Assembly: GCA_014218235.1 (NCBI GenBank)
Contig: CM024766.1
Coordinates: 73,273,207 to 73,337,206 of the forward strand
Reading direction: 5' to 3'
DNA from: Colocasia esculenta
Taxonomy: Eukaryota > Streptophyta > Magnoliopsida > Alismatales > Araceae
Length of the DNA: 64,000 bases
The translations under genes were made by a program, and so were the position numbers. The notes beneath the pieces were generated by a model. The model saw nothing but the letters and a program-made list of their open reading frames with translations, was not told where the DNA came from and searched no databases. Shown in pieces: positions 48,401 to 60,115 of the stretch; the stretch's first letter is position 1; every line of letters starts with the position of its first letter.

Positions 48401-48690
48401 AACCTTCCCTCATCATCCCTTTGGCTTGTAATGTAGAGATAAGTGACAATCTCCTGCGGTTTCTATCCCCTGTGAACACTAGTTTTGGGTAATGGCTAAA
48501 GGTTACCCGACTTCTCCTTCAATTGATACTAGCCCCATGTTCAGACAACCAGTCTGCTCCCATTATCACATCATACCCCTCCATGTCCATGCATATTAAA
48601 TTTGTAGGTAGGTTTTGGGTTTCAATCAACACTTCACTAGATGGCATATGGTTTGTAAGATTGGTGCCAAGACCAATTGGGGTTGACACA
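45408..48690 (-). pseudogene. pol: pol of E: protease end, RT, RNase H, integrase, chromodomain-like end
   Basis: In minus-strand order: the protease C-terminal part (ADWLSEHGA, to about 48520), RT split by a TGA near 47977 with FIDD in the 442-codon part, RNase H (YSDAS, DLELAA, SDHK), the integrase zinc region split by TAG at 46614-46616, the integrase core (45915-46610) and a GPY/F plus chromodomain-like end (45408-45806). The first catalytic Asp of integrase is Asn here (FIMG preceded by RN, 46488-46490), whereas E-prime keeps Asp. Several more stops lie between 45807 and 46274. Solo LTR G separates it from the protease active site. Confidence 0.88.
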
Positions 48691-50313
48691 AGTGACGACC
48701 CTCATTATATCGGTACGGTTATACCAACCCACGTTGGTATAGTGAACGTTATCATAGTGGGACATTTACCCAAACAATAACATACGATTGAGATACACAC
48801 AAATATAAATACAGAGTAGCGGAAGTAAAAGAACCATTGTCTTCATTTCATTCATCATCCACATTTAACATACATGGTTCAATGTAACATTTAAAGAACT
48901 AAAGTCCCCATAATTAAAGTACTCAAATCAAATACATAGTTTGTCCATGATTATACAACTTCATGATAATTCTAGTACATTGTTCCAAATTACATACTAT
49001 GAAAGTGCAAACTTCACAAGTAACTCCAACAACTAGCACAAACTGAATCACCCTCTCATGGTCTAACAAAATTAGGGCATCCAAATTTCCCACAGATCAT
49101 TAGAATAGTGGGGGAAACATACATGGCTATTTTCTCCACATGCATTTCAATAAACTAAGAAACTCTACCATCCACAAAATATGCAAAATCATTCTCCCAC
49201 ACACCACATTAACTAGGGTACATAGCATATAGGAGTTACATTATATCCTCATCGCGAAAACACATCGAAATTAGTCATATATCAGGAAGAACAACTCACT
49301 GTTCTGTCTTGAAGAACTTAACGGCGGTCTCTGGCCATTCAAGAATTTGGACGGCAAGATCGCTAGACGCCGACTGGAGATCTTGGCGGCAAGAGGCCTT
49401 GACGCCAAGTTCCTGTCTGTGCAAGAGCACAGGCCGAGCTCCAAATGCAGGGAGAATGGGGGATCCATGACATGAGGAAAAATGTGTAAAAATAAGAAAA
49501 CCCTACTAGACATCTACATGGACGAAATGTGAGGGTTACTTGCCTCTTGTAAAAACTCCAAAGGGATCTAAATGGCCGAAAAAGCTCTCCTTGGGCAGTC
49601 CCAAGAAGCCTCCACCAATGCTCTCCTCCGGGTTCTATGTCGATGTAGAAGCTAAACCACGGTTGGGGAAGCCTTCCCCGATGTTCCAGCTACCTCCTTG
49701 TTGCAGTAGAACGCCGGAAACACCTTCACACTGCTGGATCCGAGCTTGCAAAGTCCAGATTTTCTCACAGCTTGCTAGGGTTTTCTCTCCTCTTTGCAAA
49801 GAGCCGAAGAGAGCTCTTTCTGGTGCAGGAGGAGTTGGTTTAATGCAGAGGGGTTTGGGGACCCCGGAGTGGTGATGGGAAAGGCTCAGAGCCGTTGGGG
49901 ACAGCTCCCCAATGACTGAGCTTCCTTCTTCCAAGATTTCGAGGTCTGCAATGCATGCAGGTCAGAAATCTTAACGTCCACATCCATGGACGTTGGATTA
50001 AGTATTGGCGTCCATCGATGTGGACGCTGGATCATCATGGGCGTCCATCCATGTTGACGCCAACATGGCCCTTCGGCCAGAACTCAAAACATGCAGAAAC
50101 CATGCCTAACTTATACATATATACATGCCATGCATATGTATTATCATGTACACACTACCACCATGCATTTCATACATTATTTACAACTAATTATACACAT
50201 GCATACATAAGTAGAGATAGTTAATACATATGTAGATATGTACATCTATGCATACACAACATGAATTATTTACATGAAATTAAAATAATGCAACAAAATT
50301 CGAGGGCCTTACA
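48691..50313 (-). mobile_element. Solo LTR G, 1623 bp, related to the F LTR, TSD ACACA
   Basis: Its ends match the F LTR (sense strand TGTAAGGCCCTC at 50313, TCGTCACT at 48691, with one end base changed). It is flanked by ACACA at 48686-48690 and 50314-50318. At 1.6 kb it is half the F LTR length and lacks the TACA-rich and hairpin segments. GGCGTCCA-type boxes are kept at 49975-50065. There is no PBS or coding sequence. It sits inside the protease coding part of E. Confidence 0.9.
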
Positions 50314-51465
50314 ACACAACTATTCCGGATTTCATTGGGACGGGTTTCACAGGTAGGGTATCAACAAATGTTTGAGATATAAAGGAATGTGTAGCTCTCA
50401 TATCAAAATAGAACATATGCAGGTCGGGAAAGGAATAGTAAGTGTACCTTCCACGATACCTCCTTCTTCTGTAGCTTCAAGTTCCTGAATAGCTTGCAAG
50501 TGGCCTTGCCTCTTCTGTCCATTCGAACGCTTGTCCTGAGGGGCTTGTTCTTTCAGCATTGGGCAGTCCGAGATCCTGTGGTCATGACTTCCACAGTGCA
50601 GACATCTCCCTTGTGCTCTCCAGCATTGTTCATACTGGTGACTAGCTTTGTCACAGTGTTTGCACCTTTCTCTAGTTGCCACCAATATCTGCTTTCCTAA
50701 CTCCTTTGGCTATTTATCAGCTGGTTCATTTACCCCGCCACTGGGCCTTTTCTTCCCAATGGTTGGTTGATACCTTCCAGTAGAAGACACTTGCTCTCTT
50801 TTTACAGATTTCCCCTTGATTCTTTCAGCTGTCTCCATGGCATCTTCCAGTAACTGAGCTTTCTTTACCATATCAGCATAGGTTTAAATGTCCATCGGCG
50901 CAAGTTGTGTGATATACTGGGGCCTCAAGCCATTCAGAAAGTGTTTCGCTTCTTTTTGTCCTAATCAAGTGAACAACATATCGGGATAGACGAGAGAATT
51001 GGGCCTCATACTCAGCCACAGTGAGTCGTCTCTGCTTCAAAGCCACAAATTCGGCTGCTTTCTGTTCCTGGACCCTCTCAGAAAAGTACTGGGTGTTGAA
51101 TAGCTCAATGAACTGAGCCCATGTTAGTTGCTGGCCATTCAGTGTTGCTTCCACCGACTCCCACCATGCCTTGGCATCCTTTTCCAATTGAAAAGTCGCC
51201 ATCAGTACTTTGTTTAGTCTGTGCATTGCATGACCCTGAATATCCTTTCAATTTCCTTAACCTAGTGTTCAGCAACATCCGGGTCAGTACTCCCTTCAAA
51301 CCTAGGCGGATCCATACTTCGGAAATTTCGATGGAGATCATCAGCTCTGCGGTTACCTCCACCCTGCATGGCTTGCAGGATAGCCTGAGTCAAGTTCTGT
51401 AATGTTTGTTGCATGTTTCTAGCCTGGGCATGTTCAGCGGCCATTGAGGTAATAAGTACCTTCAA
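50314..51465 (-). pseudogene. gag: gag and protease start of E
   Basis: The gag runs from about 51465. A TAG lies at about 51265 and frameshifts lie near 51222, 50945 and 50440. The Gag core (WWESVEATLNGQQLTW to LRPQYITQ) is clearly homologous to that of C and C-prime. Two intact zinc knuckles follow, CKHCDKASHQYEQC and CLHCGSHDHRISDC. The protease active-site triad reads DMR instead of DTG (50397-50405), then ATHSFIS, and the frame is cut by G. It would be inactive. Confidence 0.86.
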
Positions 51466-51613
51466 GATAATAATATGAGTCAGTCGTTTAAATATATCAC
51501 ATGTGACTTTCTATTCCCATGGCTCTACCCAAGCTCACATTAGGTATGATGGATTTTGACTCGTGTGATCTAGTTTCATTCTATATTCCTATTCCCTTGG
51601 ACCCTAAAGTTCA

Positions 51614-51626
51614 GGCTCTGATACCA
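51614..51626 (-). promoter_or_regulatory. Primer binding site of E
   Basis: TGGTATCAGAGCC on the minus strand, 2 nt from the LTR end at 51629. It is the same tRNA-Met type as C and F. Confidence 0.92.
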
Positions 51627-51628
51627 AC

Positions 51629-54600
51629 TATCATGCCCCGATATTTAGCAACGGAATAAATACCAGGGTGTGTGAACGATACAAATAGACGTATCACAGT
51701 TGAATAGCGCAGAGTCACAATTGAATATAATAACACAGTGGAAACTATAATATTGTCACCAAAAGTATACTTTATTCCATTTCAATTCACTAGTTACAAC
51801 CTTACATATGAAGAACCAACTAAAGGGTCCTATATTCAAATGAAAATGTTTCACTAATACATAGACTACTCAAATATCTATTCCTAATACTTCATCTCCT
51901 CAACGTCGGGTGCTCATCCCTCTTACCCTACCCCATCGGACTCCACTGGCTCCTCATCACTACCTAAAAAGGACAGGATGATAGGGTGAGCGAACTAGCT
52001 CAGTAGGATTTACATCTCAATATTGTGCGAGCACTATTATACATGATTAACATTTTAAATAGGTAGATATGCACATGAACATGATGACAATGCATGCTTT
52101 TCTAACAAGTTGAATAGTGGAATAGAACGGATGTCATATCAAATCACATATCGAGTTGCATATAAAATGGACAGGTAATTCAAGAGTAGAATCATATCAA
52201 AAGGAATTGGCCATATTCGTACAGATATCATGTATTCACATGAACATACGTATCATATCAAATCTTATCATATCATATCAAATGAAGGCACATTCACACA
52301 AATCTTGTGTATTCGTTGTGTTATGGCAAGCACCAGAAGTCCATACTTCCGCGGTTAATAAGTACATTGGGGCGCTCTTCCCCAGGACCAGACTGGGCCC
52401 TTTTTGCTCAGGCATTAGTCAAATGGACCGAAGTCCTAAGTTGTGCCGAACAAGCATATTCATATTATGACCATGGAATTTCAATAATAAGCTCATTGTA
52501 ATAAGAACATGATCATCATAAAGTCAAGGTGTGACAATAGCTCAAGAGAACAAATGGGCAGTATAATGACGTATCTTATGTTTTATAATTCGTTAATATC
52601 TTGACATGAGGGTAACTAATGACAGATCGTACGCAGAACTTGTGCTCTCTATCTTCAAGGTACTTCATGGTACAACCAGCTCGGTCTCTATGTGGGAATC
52701 TATAGAGAACGGAGACTTACGGAGGTCTTAAGGAAAAGATCGCTAGTCTGCCAATTCGGAATGACCGGTAGAGAGCTCCCAATTCCCCAAGAAGGGTGTG
52801 CCTAAACGTGCAAATTTGTAAGTGATGTGTCACAGATTTTTCCTAATATGTATGCAATTGACAAATAGCAATTGAAGCATCGAAAAGCAGATAACTAAAC
52901 AAATCATGATAGAAACTTTATTAACAAGTCCACGCTAATATGTGTTCATCCCCACATTCATATCATATTCATTAACATATCACCTTCATAACAAGCTAGA
53001 TCACAAGATAATGATCAATTGATCATAAACCATATATTACAAATTAGAATCATATTCATGTCTTTACCACTTTCAAATTGATGGGTTTCTTTTAAGCCAA
53101 TGGACACTATGGAACACTATGCAACATGCAGACAGACCACAAAGACTAACATGCTAACTGATCGATTGAAAAGTACAGGCTCTGGTCAGCCTATGAATGG
53201 CGTCCAACACAGTGGATGTTTTTCAAAACACGATGTACAGGTAAACAGGCCAAACGGTGTAGAACATGAATTGCCTCGGCCTTGTAGGCCACCTTTCAAG
53301 TTGCATTTAATAAGCTGATGGGCGGGAAAACTACCTGAATCGCGTCGGGGGGTCCCGTCGCGGTTCAGACAGGGCACAGACTCCCATGCGGTGCGAAGTC
53401 TCATGCGACCGTTGACCAGTCAGTGCGAGAATAGCGTCATACCTCACGGATGCCATTTATTGGATCACGTCGGACCATGCCGACACAATACCAGGCGTTG
53501 GAATCGCATCGCCTGGTTCGGACGCGATTCCTAGCTTAATCCAAAAACGCAAAAAACCAACTGATCCTATTACACTGCTTATATCTCTCTATCTAATAAT
53601 ATTTAGACAAAACGTTTACCATGAAAGATGACCAAGACAACTAGTAGACAAACTTTGATGTTGGAGGTTTGACCTAATTCGGTCTCGAATCTCATGAAAA
53701 ACATGAGGAACGTAGAAGACAAGTGCAACCCGAAAACATAGTATCATGCAGTGGCTCTCTTACCATGCTTATAACTCACTAACTAATGATATTTAGACAA
53801 AATGTTTAACATGAAACATGACAAAGACTACTAGTAGCATAACTTTCATGATGGGGGTTTAGTATAATTTGGTCTCGAATCATGTGCACAATAAGAAAAA
53901 TGTAAAAAGCCCTAACTATGCGCGACTTAGGGAAAATGACTAATACAAAATGTATACTCCATGAAAATTAGGCAAATCAAATGCAAATGAACCTAGACTC
54001 AAAGCTCTACAAGATGGCATGGGTTTTATTTAATCTTGGCCTGACAACACCTACCTTTATGAAGATCTAAGAGATGTCGTCATTCTGAACGCAGCAGAGG
54101 ATGAAGGGGATGAAGCTCCGGTTCCCAGCCTTTCTCCGCCTCCTCTGAAGCCCTAGCCCGCCTCCAAACGACCCCAGCACGATGGTAAGACCTTCCCTAA
54201 GATCTCTTCACGAGTTTATATACAAATAGGGTTTAAATCCATGTCCCAATGGTGTTAGGAAAGGGGCTGCAAAAATCTGCTTGGCCCTTCCACGTTTTGG
54301 AATTCTCTCACCCAATTAGAGTGGCAAAGGTTTAGGAAACCACCTCTTAGTGTTGGGTCCGGTTTTGGCTTACCTTGCATGACTAATTATCCTAAATTGC
54401 CCTCCCTAATTATTGCATAATTACATATACAAATTTTTGGGTATTTTCTTGTTCCAATTTTTATCCTTGGGCCAAATGTGCTCCATTGGCCCAATCTTGT
54501 TAATGGGTCATTAATACATGATATTAGAAGTCTCTCCAACATGTTTATTTAATTTATGGTCGGGTTATTTTTCCGCGTTAACTATTTTTCGACTTAGTTT

Positions 54601-54844
54601 CTAAATTCGGGTAATTAGTCTCGTGTGACGTTCATTAGGTCAATCGGATTTTTCGTTCCATGAATTTCTTTGTGGCACACTTAGGGATAATATTTGGGGT
54701 TGATTTATAATTTTTATGGAATTTTTCGATATGCTTTCTCACGTACGATGATGGTACGTAATTTCTATCATTTTGATAAATACGAAAATTATTTATTTTG
54801 TTTTATTTCTAATTTTTAAATCTCTGAATTTTGGGGATGTTACA
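51629..54844 (-). repeat. Middle LTR of the E/E-prime tandem, 3216 bp
   Basis: It aligns to the left E LTR with F removed, apart from indels such as a loss of about 38 bp near 53300. It serves both neighbours: the E PBS is on its left and the E-prime PPT (TCCTCCCCC as printed) on its right. GGAATCGC and GCGATTCC arms lie at about 53500-53531. The CTCACCCTA...TTTAG module is at 51964-52007. No gene. Confidence 0.9.
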
Positions 54845-54855
54845 TCCTCCCCCAC

Positions 54856-56342
54856 TTAAGAAATTTGGTCCCCAAATTTACACATAATGGTATAGTTCGT
54901 ACCTGAGAAAAGTTTTGAGTGGTTTTTCTTCATTCTTTCCTCCGTTTCCCAGGTAGCATTGGTAACTCTGTCTCGACTCCATTGGACCTTCACCATAGGT
55001 ATGCTACGATTCCTGAGTCGTTGAATCTTCTGATCCAATAGCTTGATCAACTTCTCTTCATAGGTAAGGTCCCATCGAATCTCCAAGTCCTCATAGTTGA
55101 TTACATGGTCGGCATTGAATAAGTACTTCCTCAGCATGGATATATGGAACACATTATGCACGTTTGCCAGCTGTGGAGGCAGTGCAAGTCTATACGCCAC
55201 CTGACCAACCCTTTCCAGGATTTCAAAAGGTCTGATAAATCTGGGACTCAACTTTCCTTTGATCCCAAATCTTTCAATTCCCCTTGAAGGTAAGACCTTC
55301 AGGAAAACATGTTCGCCAACCTGAAACTTCAGTTCCCTCCTTCTCTTGTCTGCATAACTCTTCTGCCTGGATTGTGCTATCTTCAGACGTTCCCTGACAA
55401 TCTGAACCTTCCTGACAGTCGCCTCAATTAAGTCGGGTCCAACCCATTGGTTCTCCCCAACCTCTTCCCAACAAAGGGGTGATCTACAACTCCTGTCATA
55501 TAAGGCTTCAAACGGTGCCATATTGATACTTGCCTGATAACTATTGTTGTATGCAAACTCCATCAAGTATAATTGATCATCCCATCGACCTCTAAAATCT
55601 AGCACCATAGCTCAAAACATATCCTCCACAATTTGATTGGTCCTTTCAGTTTGTCCATCAGTCTGATGATGAAAGGGAGTACTAAAGTTTAGTTTAGTAC
55701 CCATTGCTGCTTGTAAACCCTTCCAGAAGTGCGAAGTAAATCTAGGGTCCCAATCAGATATTATGTTAGATGGAACCCCATGTAATCTGACTACTTCCTT
55801 AACATATCGTGCAGCCAACACATCCACTAACCAGGTACTCTTAATCGACAAGAAATAAGCCGACTTAGTCAATCCATCAACTATTACCCAAATTACAACC
55901 ATACCACCTCTAGTCTTGGGCAATCCCATGATAAAGTCCATACTGATGCTATCCCACTTCCATTCCGGGATTTCTAGTGGTAGCAATCCACCAGCTGTAC
56001 GAAAATGCTCAGCCTTGACTTTCATGCATGTTAAACAGTATGACACATGATCGGCCACATCCCTCTTCATGTTTGGCCACCAATACGACCTTTTTAAGTC
56101 TTGGTACATCTTGGTTGATCCAGGGTGAATCGTGTACTTGGACTGGTGAGCTTCATTTAATAACCTCTTCTTGAGTTCTTCATGATCAAGGACATATGTT
56201 CTACCTCAGAATAGTAATCTTCCATCAACTAATAGAGAAAAGTTAGGTCTTTGTTCTAGCTTATCCCTGATCTCAACTAAGAATGGATCCTCTCCCTGTT
56301 TCTCCTTAATTTCGGTCTGTAGATCGGATTGTATCTGGGGAT
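54856..56342 (-). pseudogene. pol: Partial pol of E-prime: integrase and chromodomain-like end
   Basis: The frames 54856-55608 and 55612-56109, with a decayed part to 56342, match the E pol 3' half. The integrase keeps Asp (SMDF), Asp (SDWD) and Glu (GQTER), unlike E. A single TGA at 55609-55611 separates the two frames. The sequence stops at about 56340 in the linker before integrase and passes directly into element D in antisense coding register. It is the remnant of a second copy fused through the shared LTR. Confidence 0.88.
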
Positions 56343-57917
56343 GGGGATGGTAATACCCTCCGAGGTGAGCAACACTGCTCCAATGCCCCGTCCTTGAGAG
56401 TTGAGCGCACCATCCAAATGGAGGGACCAGAAGGGATCATTGGAGGTGACCGAGAGCTCTTCATCAAGAAATTCCTCTATGATGGAATCGCTGTGAGGTA
56501 GTGGATGATGGGCAAGGTGTTCGGCAATGGCATATCCTTTGATGGCCTTCTGGACTATAAAAGAGATGTCAAATTGGGAGAGGAAGCTCAGCCAGCCCGT
56601 AAGCCGATTAGAGAGGACAGGTTTTTCTAAGAGGTACCTGAGTGGATCCATCCTCGAGATCAACTTGACCTCGTGGGCAAGAAGGTAGTGCTTGAGTTTT
56701 TGAACAACCCACACAAGCATGGCGCAACTTTTGTCCGCAGTGGTGTACTTGGATTCTGTGGTGTTGAAAAGTCTAGAAAGATAGTATGCTGCCCTTTCTT
56801 TTCCAGATTCATCGTGTTGTGCAAGGACATCACCTAGGGAGTCCTCAACGACTGAGAGATATAAGATTAGTGGTTTTCCGGGTACGGGAGGTTGCAAAAC
56901 TGGGGGATTCATGAGATACCTTTTCAAATCATCAAAGGCTTCTTGGCACTTGTCATTCCATTCGAACTTTGCCCCTCCTTTCAAGAGATCATAGAATGGG
57001 CGGCATCTTTGTAAATGTTGTGATATGAATCTTCTAATGAATTGCAAATGCCCAATCAAGCCCCTTAGTTGTGAAATATTTTTTAGAGGTGGCATTTCCA
57101 CGATAGCCCTAGCCTTGTTTGGATCGATCTCAATTCCCCGCTTACTAACTACAAAGCCTAGCAACTTTCCTGATGATACCCCGAACACACACTTCTTCGG
57201 ATTCATTCTCAATTGGTACTCCCTTGATCTTTGCAACACCTTGGCGAGAATATTAGGGTGTTCTCTTCTGGTTCTTGACTTCACCAAACTATCATCCACG
57301 TACACTTCTACATAGACATGCATCATGTCATGGAAGATAGCCATCATCACCCTTTGATAGGTAGCCCCTACATTCTTTAGCCCAAATGGCATGACTACAT
57401 AACAGTATGTACCCCAGGGCGTGGTGAAGGAGGTTTTCTCTTGATCTTCAGGAGCTAGATGAATTTGGTTATAACTAGAATACCCATCCATGAATGAGAG
57501 GGTCTTATACCCAGCATTGTTATCAATCAATACATCAATGTGAGGAAGCGGGAAGTCATCCTTCGGACATGCCTTATTTAGGTCTTGGAAGTCAATACAG
57601 ATTCTGACTTTTTCGTCCTTCTTCATGACCGGGACTATGTTTGCCACCCAGTTCGGATAAAGTACTACCCTGATGAATCTAGCTTTGCGGAGTTTGTCTA
57701 CCTCATCTTTCATCTTTAGGGCCATAAGTGGGTGGAATCTTCTGAGTTTTTGCTTTATGGCCTTTGCCTCTTCTTTCAACACAAGTCGGTGCTCCACTAA
57801 TGAGGGGTCTAGGCTAAGCATGCCCTCATATGACCAGGCAAATGTGTCTTTATACTCCCTCGGAATTTGCACAAGTTCCTCTTCTTCATCAGGAGGGAGG
57901 TTCTCTAAAATCATCAC
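56343..57917 (-). pseudogene. RT, RNase H and start of second RNase H of element D
   Basis: About 525 D codons are open here. RT has CIDFQDLNKAC, SFMDGYSSYNQI (Asp144), VMPFGLKN and the catalytic YVDD (206-209). An RNase H-like domain follows at about 320-470 (TTADKSC). The archaeal-type RNase H then begins with FWSLHLDGA and its first catalytic Asp. The open frame runs on for about 20 codons of unrelated E-prime sequence, which is an artefact of the junction. A TAA just upstream of 57917 interrupts the frame from the linker. Confidence 0.9.
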
Positions 57918-59275
57918 AATCCTGGGATCTTATTCTGTTCCAAGGTTGAATTCCTTAGTAGGTTCATCCACTGCCGTTGTAGGCTCATCAAATCTTCTTA
58001 CACAGTGTCATCTACTTCGCTATCCTCTTCATCGATTGGGTCCTCATCATTCATGATTTCATACACACCAAACCCGTCGTCTACAAACACCCCACCCTGC
58101 ACAATTTCTTCTTCTAACACCAATGCCTCTTTTGTGAACTCCTCTATTAACAATAGTGCTTGACATCGTCGAGCTAACTCTTGAAGGTAACTGAGGGGAA
58201 TAGCCTTGCCCCGCTGCTTCCTAGGGTGATGCCTGGACTTGGTGGATGGTGGGTTGACCTGACTCTCTACCCCAGACTCGCCTAAACTAAGACTAGAATC
58301 TTCTAACCTAGACGACTCTACCTGACTAGACGACTCTATAGGACAAGTTGAGGGCATGGGGTCCTCGAAGAGGATGGCTCCTAGTGAAGGAGTGGAAGGG
58401 GAAGCCTCAGTGGAGGGGTGCCCCTGATCAGGAAGGTGAAGGAGGTATGCTGGCTCCTCGACCTCAATATGCATTTGAAAATTGGTATTTTATTTTTAGA
58501 CCAGTGGAGAGCATGCAACACGAGAGAGTGATCTCGTAGTCACTTAGATCAGATTATAGAACATCGACGACTGAGTGTGGGAAGCCAGGAGTGAGGATGT
58601 TGCGCGCAGCTGCCAGGAGTTGGGGAGACAATTGAATGATTATGAGAGGGGATGGAGGAATGAGATTTGGAAGGTGAGAGCATAGGAGTGATGGATGGAT
58701 GGCTAGGCATGTGCCCCTCCACAGCTCGTCCACCGTCTTCCCTTCTTCATAAGGAATGTCCGACTCTCCCACGCCTGTGGCGTCACTCATCAACTACCTT
58801 TTTGAAGTGATGGATGTGGGCGGCTCTAGCAGTTCAGCTACGGCTGGCGGCCATGTTCTCTCTTCTTCCCAGAATAGATGGCTGAAGGCTATAGTGATGT
58901 CTTCCATTCGAACCAGGGATACCATTCAGCCTCTGGGTCCCCTGTCTTCCTTCTTTTTCTTGGGCGGAGTGTTTCCAATGCTTTGTATGTGAGCATGGGG
59001 GCCATGTGCTGGGAGAGGTTCCTGCCATATATATCATGCTATGACAGCTCGGCCTCGACCACTACGGTGTTGTATCCTGGTGGAGTTGGGCCTTTGACAA
59101 AGTGACACCACAATGTCCATGTGAGTGGTTGGTGGTCTGCCTTGAGAGTGGATGTGCTGGATGACCATGGCTTGGACTTCTCCCTGTAACCAAGTCCCCA
59201 TCGACTTTTCATTACAATGTCTGGAATAGGCTTGTTAATGCCTTGCAGTTCTGCCCCTAGGCCTTTTCCTTCTTC
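57918..59275 (-). pseudogene. Linker between protease and RT of element D
   Basis: The frame at 57998-58474 is Ser/Pro-rich, then basic (RHHPRKQRGKA), then acidic (EDPIDEEDSEVDD). It continues into the RT frame through a stop. The region 58475-59275 has only decayed fragments. In Ogre-type Tat elements an intron lies between protease and RT; I cannot show one here, although minus-strand sequence near 58478-58495 is pyrimidine-rich before an AG. No other gene is seen. Confidence 0.6.
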
Positions 59276-60115
59276 TTAGCCAAGCATCATCATGATCTGC
59301 CACCCTTTAGTGCTTAGTGGCTCCTTCCTCTTGACCACATTGATTTGTGCAGGACTGGCCTCTTGTTTGGAGTGGAATGAGTAGGCCCAAGGATAGTTGA
59401 TGTCCAGCATTGAGACGACGGGCTTATTGGCGGGCCATACAGCTAGGAGAAGGGTATCATTGATGGGGTCGATTGTGTGAGCAGTGGCTATGCTTTTGAC
59501 TTTGATAACCCGTCCTTGGAAAGGGAACTTCAAGCATTGGTGTGCAGTGGACGGTACGGCCCCCAGCTCTTCTAACCATGGGCACCCCAAGATAGCCTTG
59601 AACATGGGGTCGATATCAAGTACATAGAAGTCGATAGTGACAGCTAGCGGCCTCAGTTCGGCTTGTATAGTCACCATGCCATGGCAGGATCTTTTAGAGT
59701 TGTCATATGTGGCCATGGTGGTTGGTGTTGGTCTTAGCATCCCTTCTGACACATCACATTCCCTCAGAGTGCTCAGTGGGTAGACATTTATTGACGCCCT
59801 GGTGTCGACCAGTGCTGCCCCTACTGCTGCATGGTTGATGACTAGGGTGACACAAAGTGGGAGCCTCCTGGCTTCAAGGGGTGCTAGTTCATTTTCAGAA
59901 AATGTGATGGCCGGCCCATGAGTTACCATGGCTAGTGCACTTGGCAGTTTGTCGGCGAGCATGTCCTCATTCACCACTACCATTTGTAGGAAATTTCTCA
60001 AGGCTTCTTGGTGCTCCTTGGATCTCTTTATCAATTCTCGTATGGAGATCTTGGCTGGCACATGATCAAGATGTTTGAGGATATCATAGTGTGTGCCGGG
60101 CAGCGGCTCAAACAC
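59276..60115 (-). pseudogene. Aspartic protease region of element D
   Basis: This 279-codon frame holds a retropepsin-like core: LVDTRASINVYP replaces the expected DTG triad (Gly to Arg, 59795-59806), followed by AILGCPWLEELGA. The enzyme would cut the polyprotein but is dead with this change. The frame overlaps the preceding one by about 85 bp, so a frameshift lies at 60031-60115. The Pro-rich frame 60031-60555 upstream is the gag-protease linker. Confidence 0.85.

Larger units (their letters stand above)
30721..56342 (-). mobile_element. Element E/E-prime: tandem chromovirus retrotransposon with a shared LTR and truncated right side
   Basis: Left to right the parts are: 3' LTR of E (30721-31345 plus 42784-45396); E internal (45397-51628, interrupted by G); LTR (51629-54844); and the 3' part of a second internal region, E-prime (54845-56342). 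The middle LTR is the 5' LTR of E and the 3' LTR of E-prime, which is the product expected from unequal recombination. E-prime ends abruptly inside pol, joined to D reverse transcriptase/RNase H sequence without LTR or TSD. F (31346-42778) sits in the left LTR. It inserted into the second RNase H of D. Confidence 0.87.

Noticed and set aside
57998..58474. Separate host gene between protease and RT of D
   Set aside because: The acidic frame is continuous in orientation and register with the D polyprotein apart from stops, so it is a polyprotein linker.
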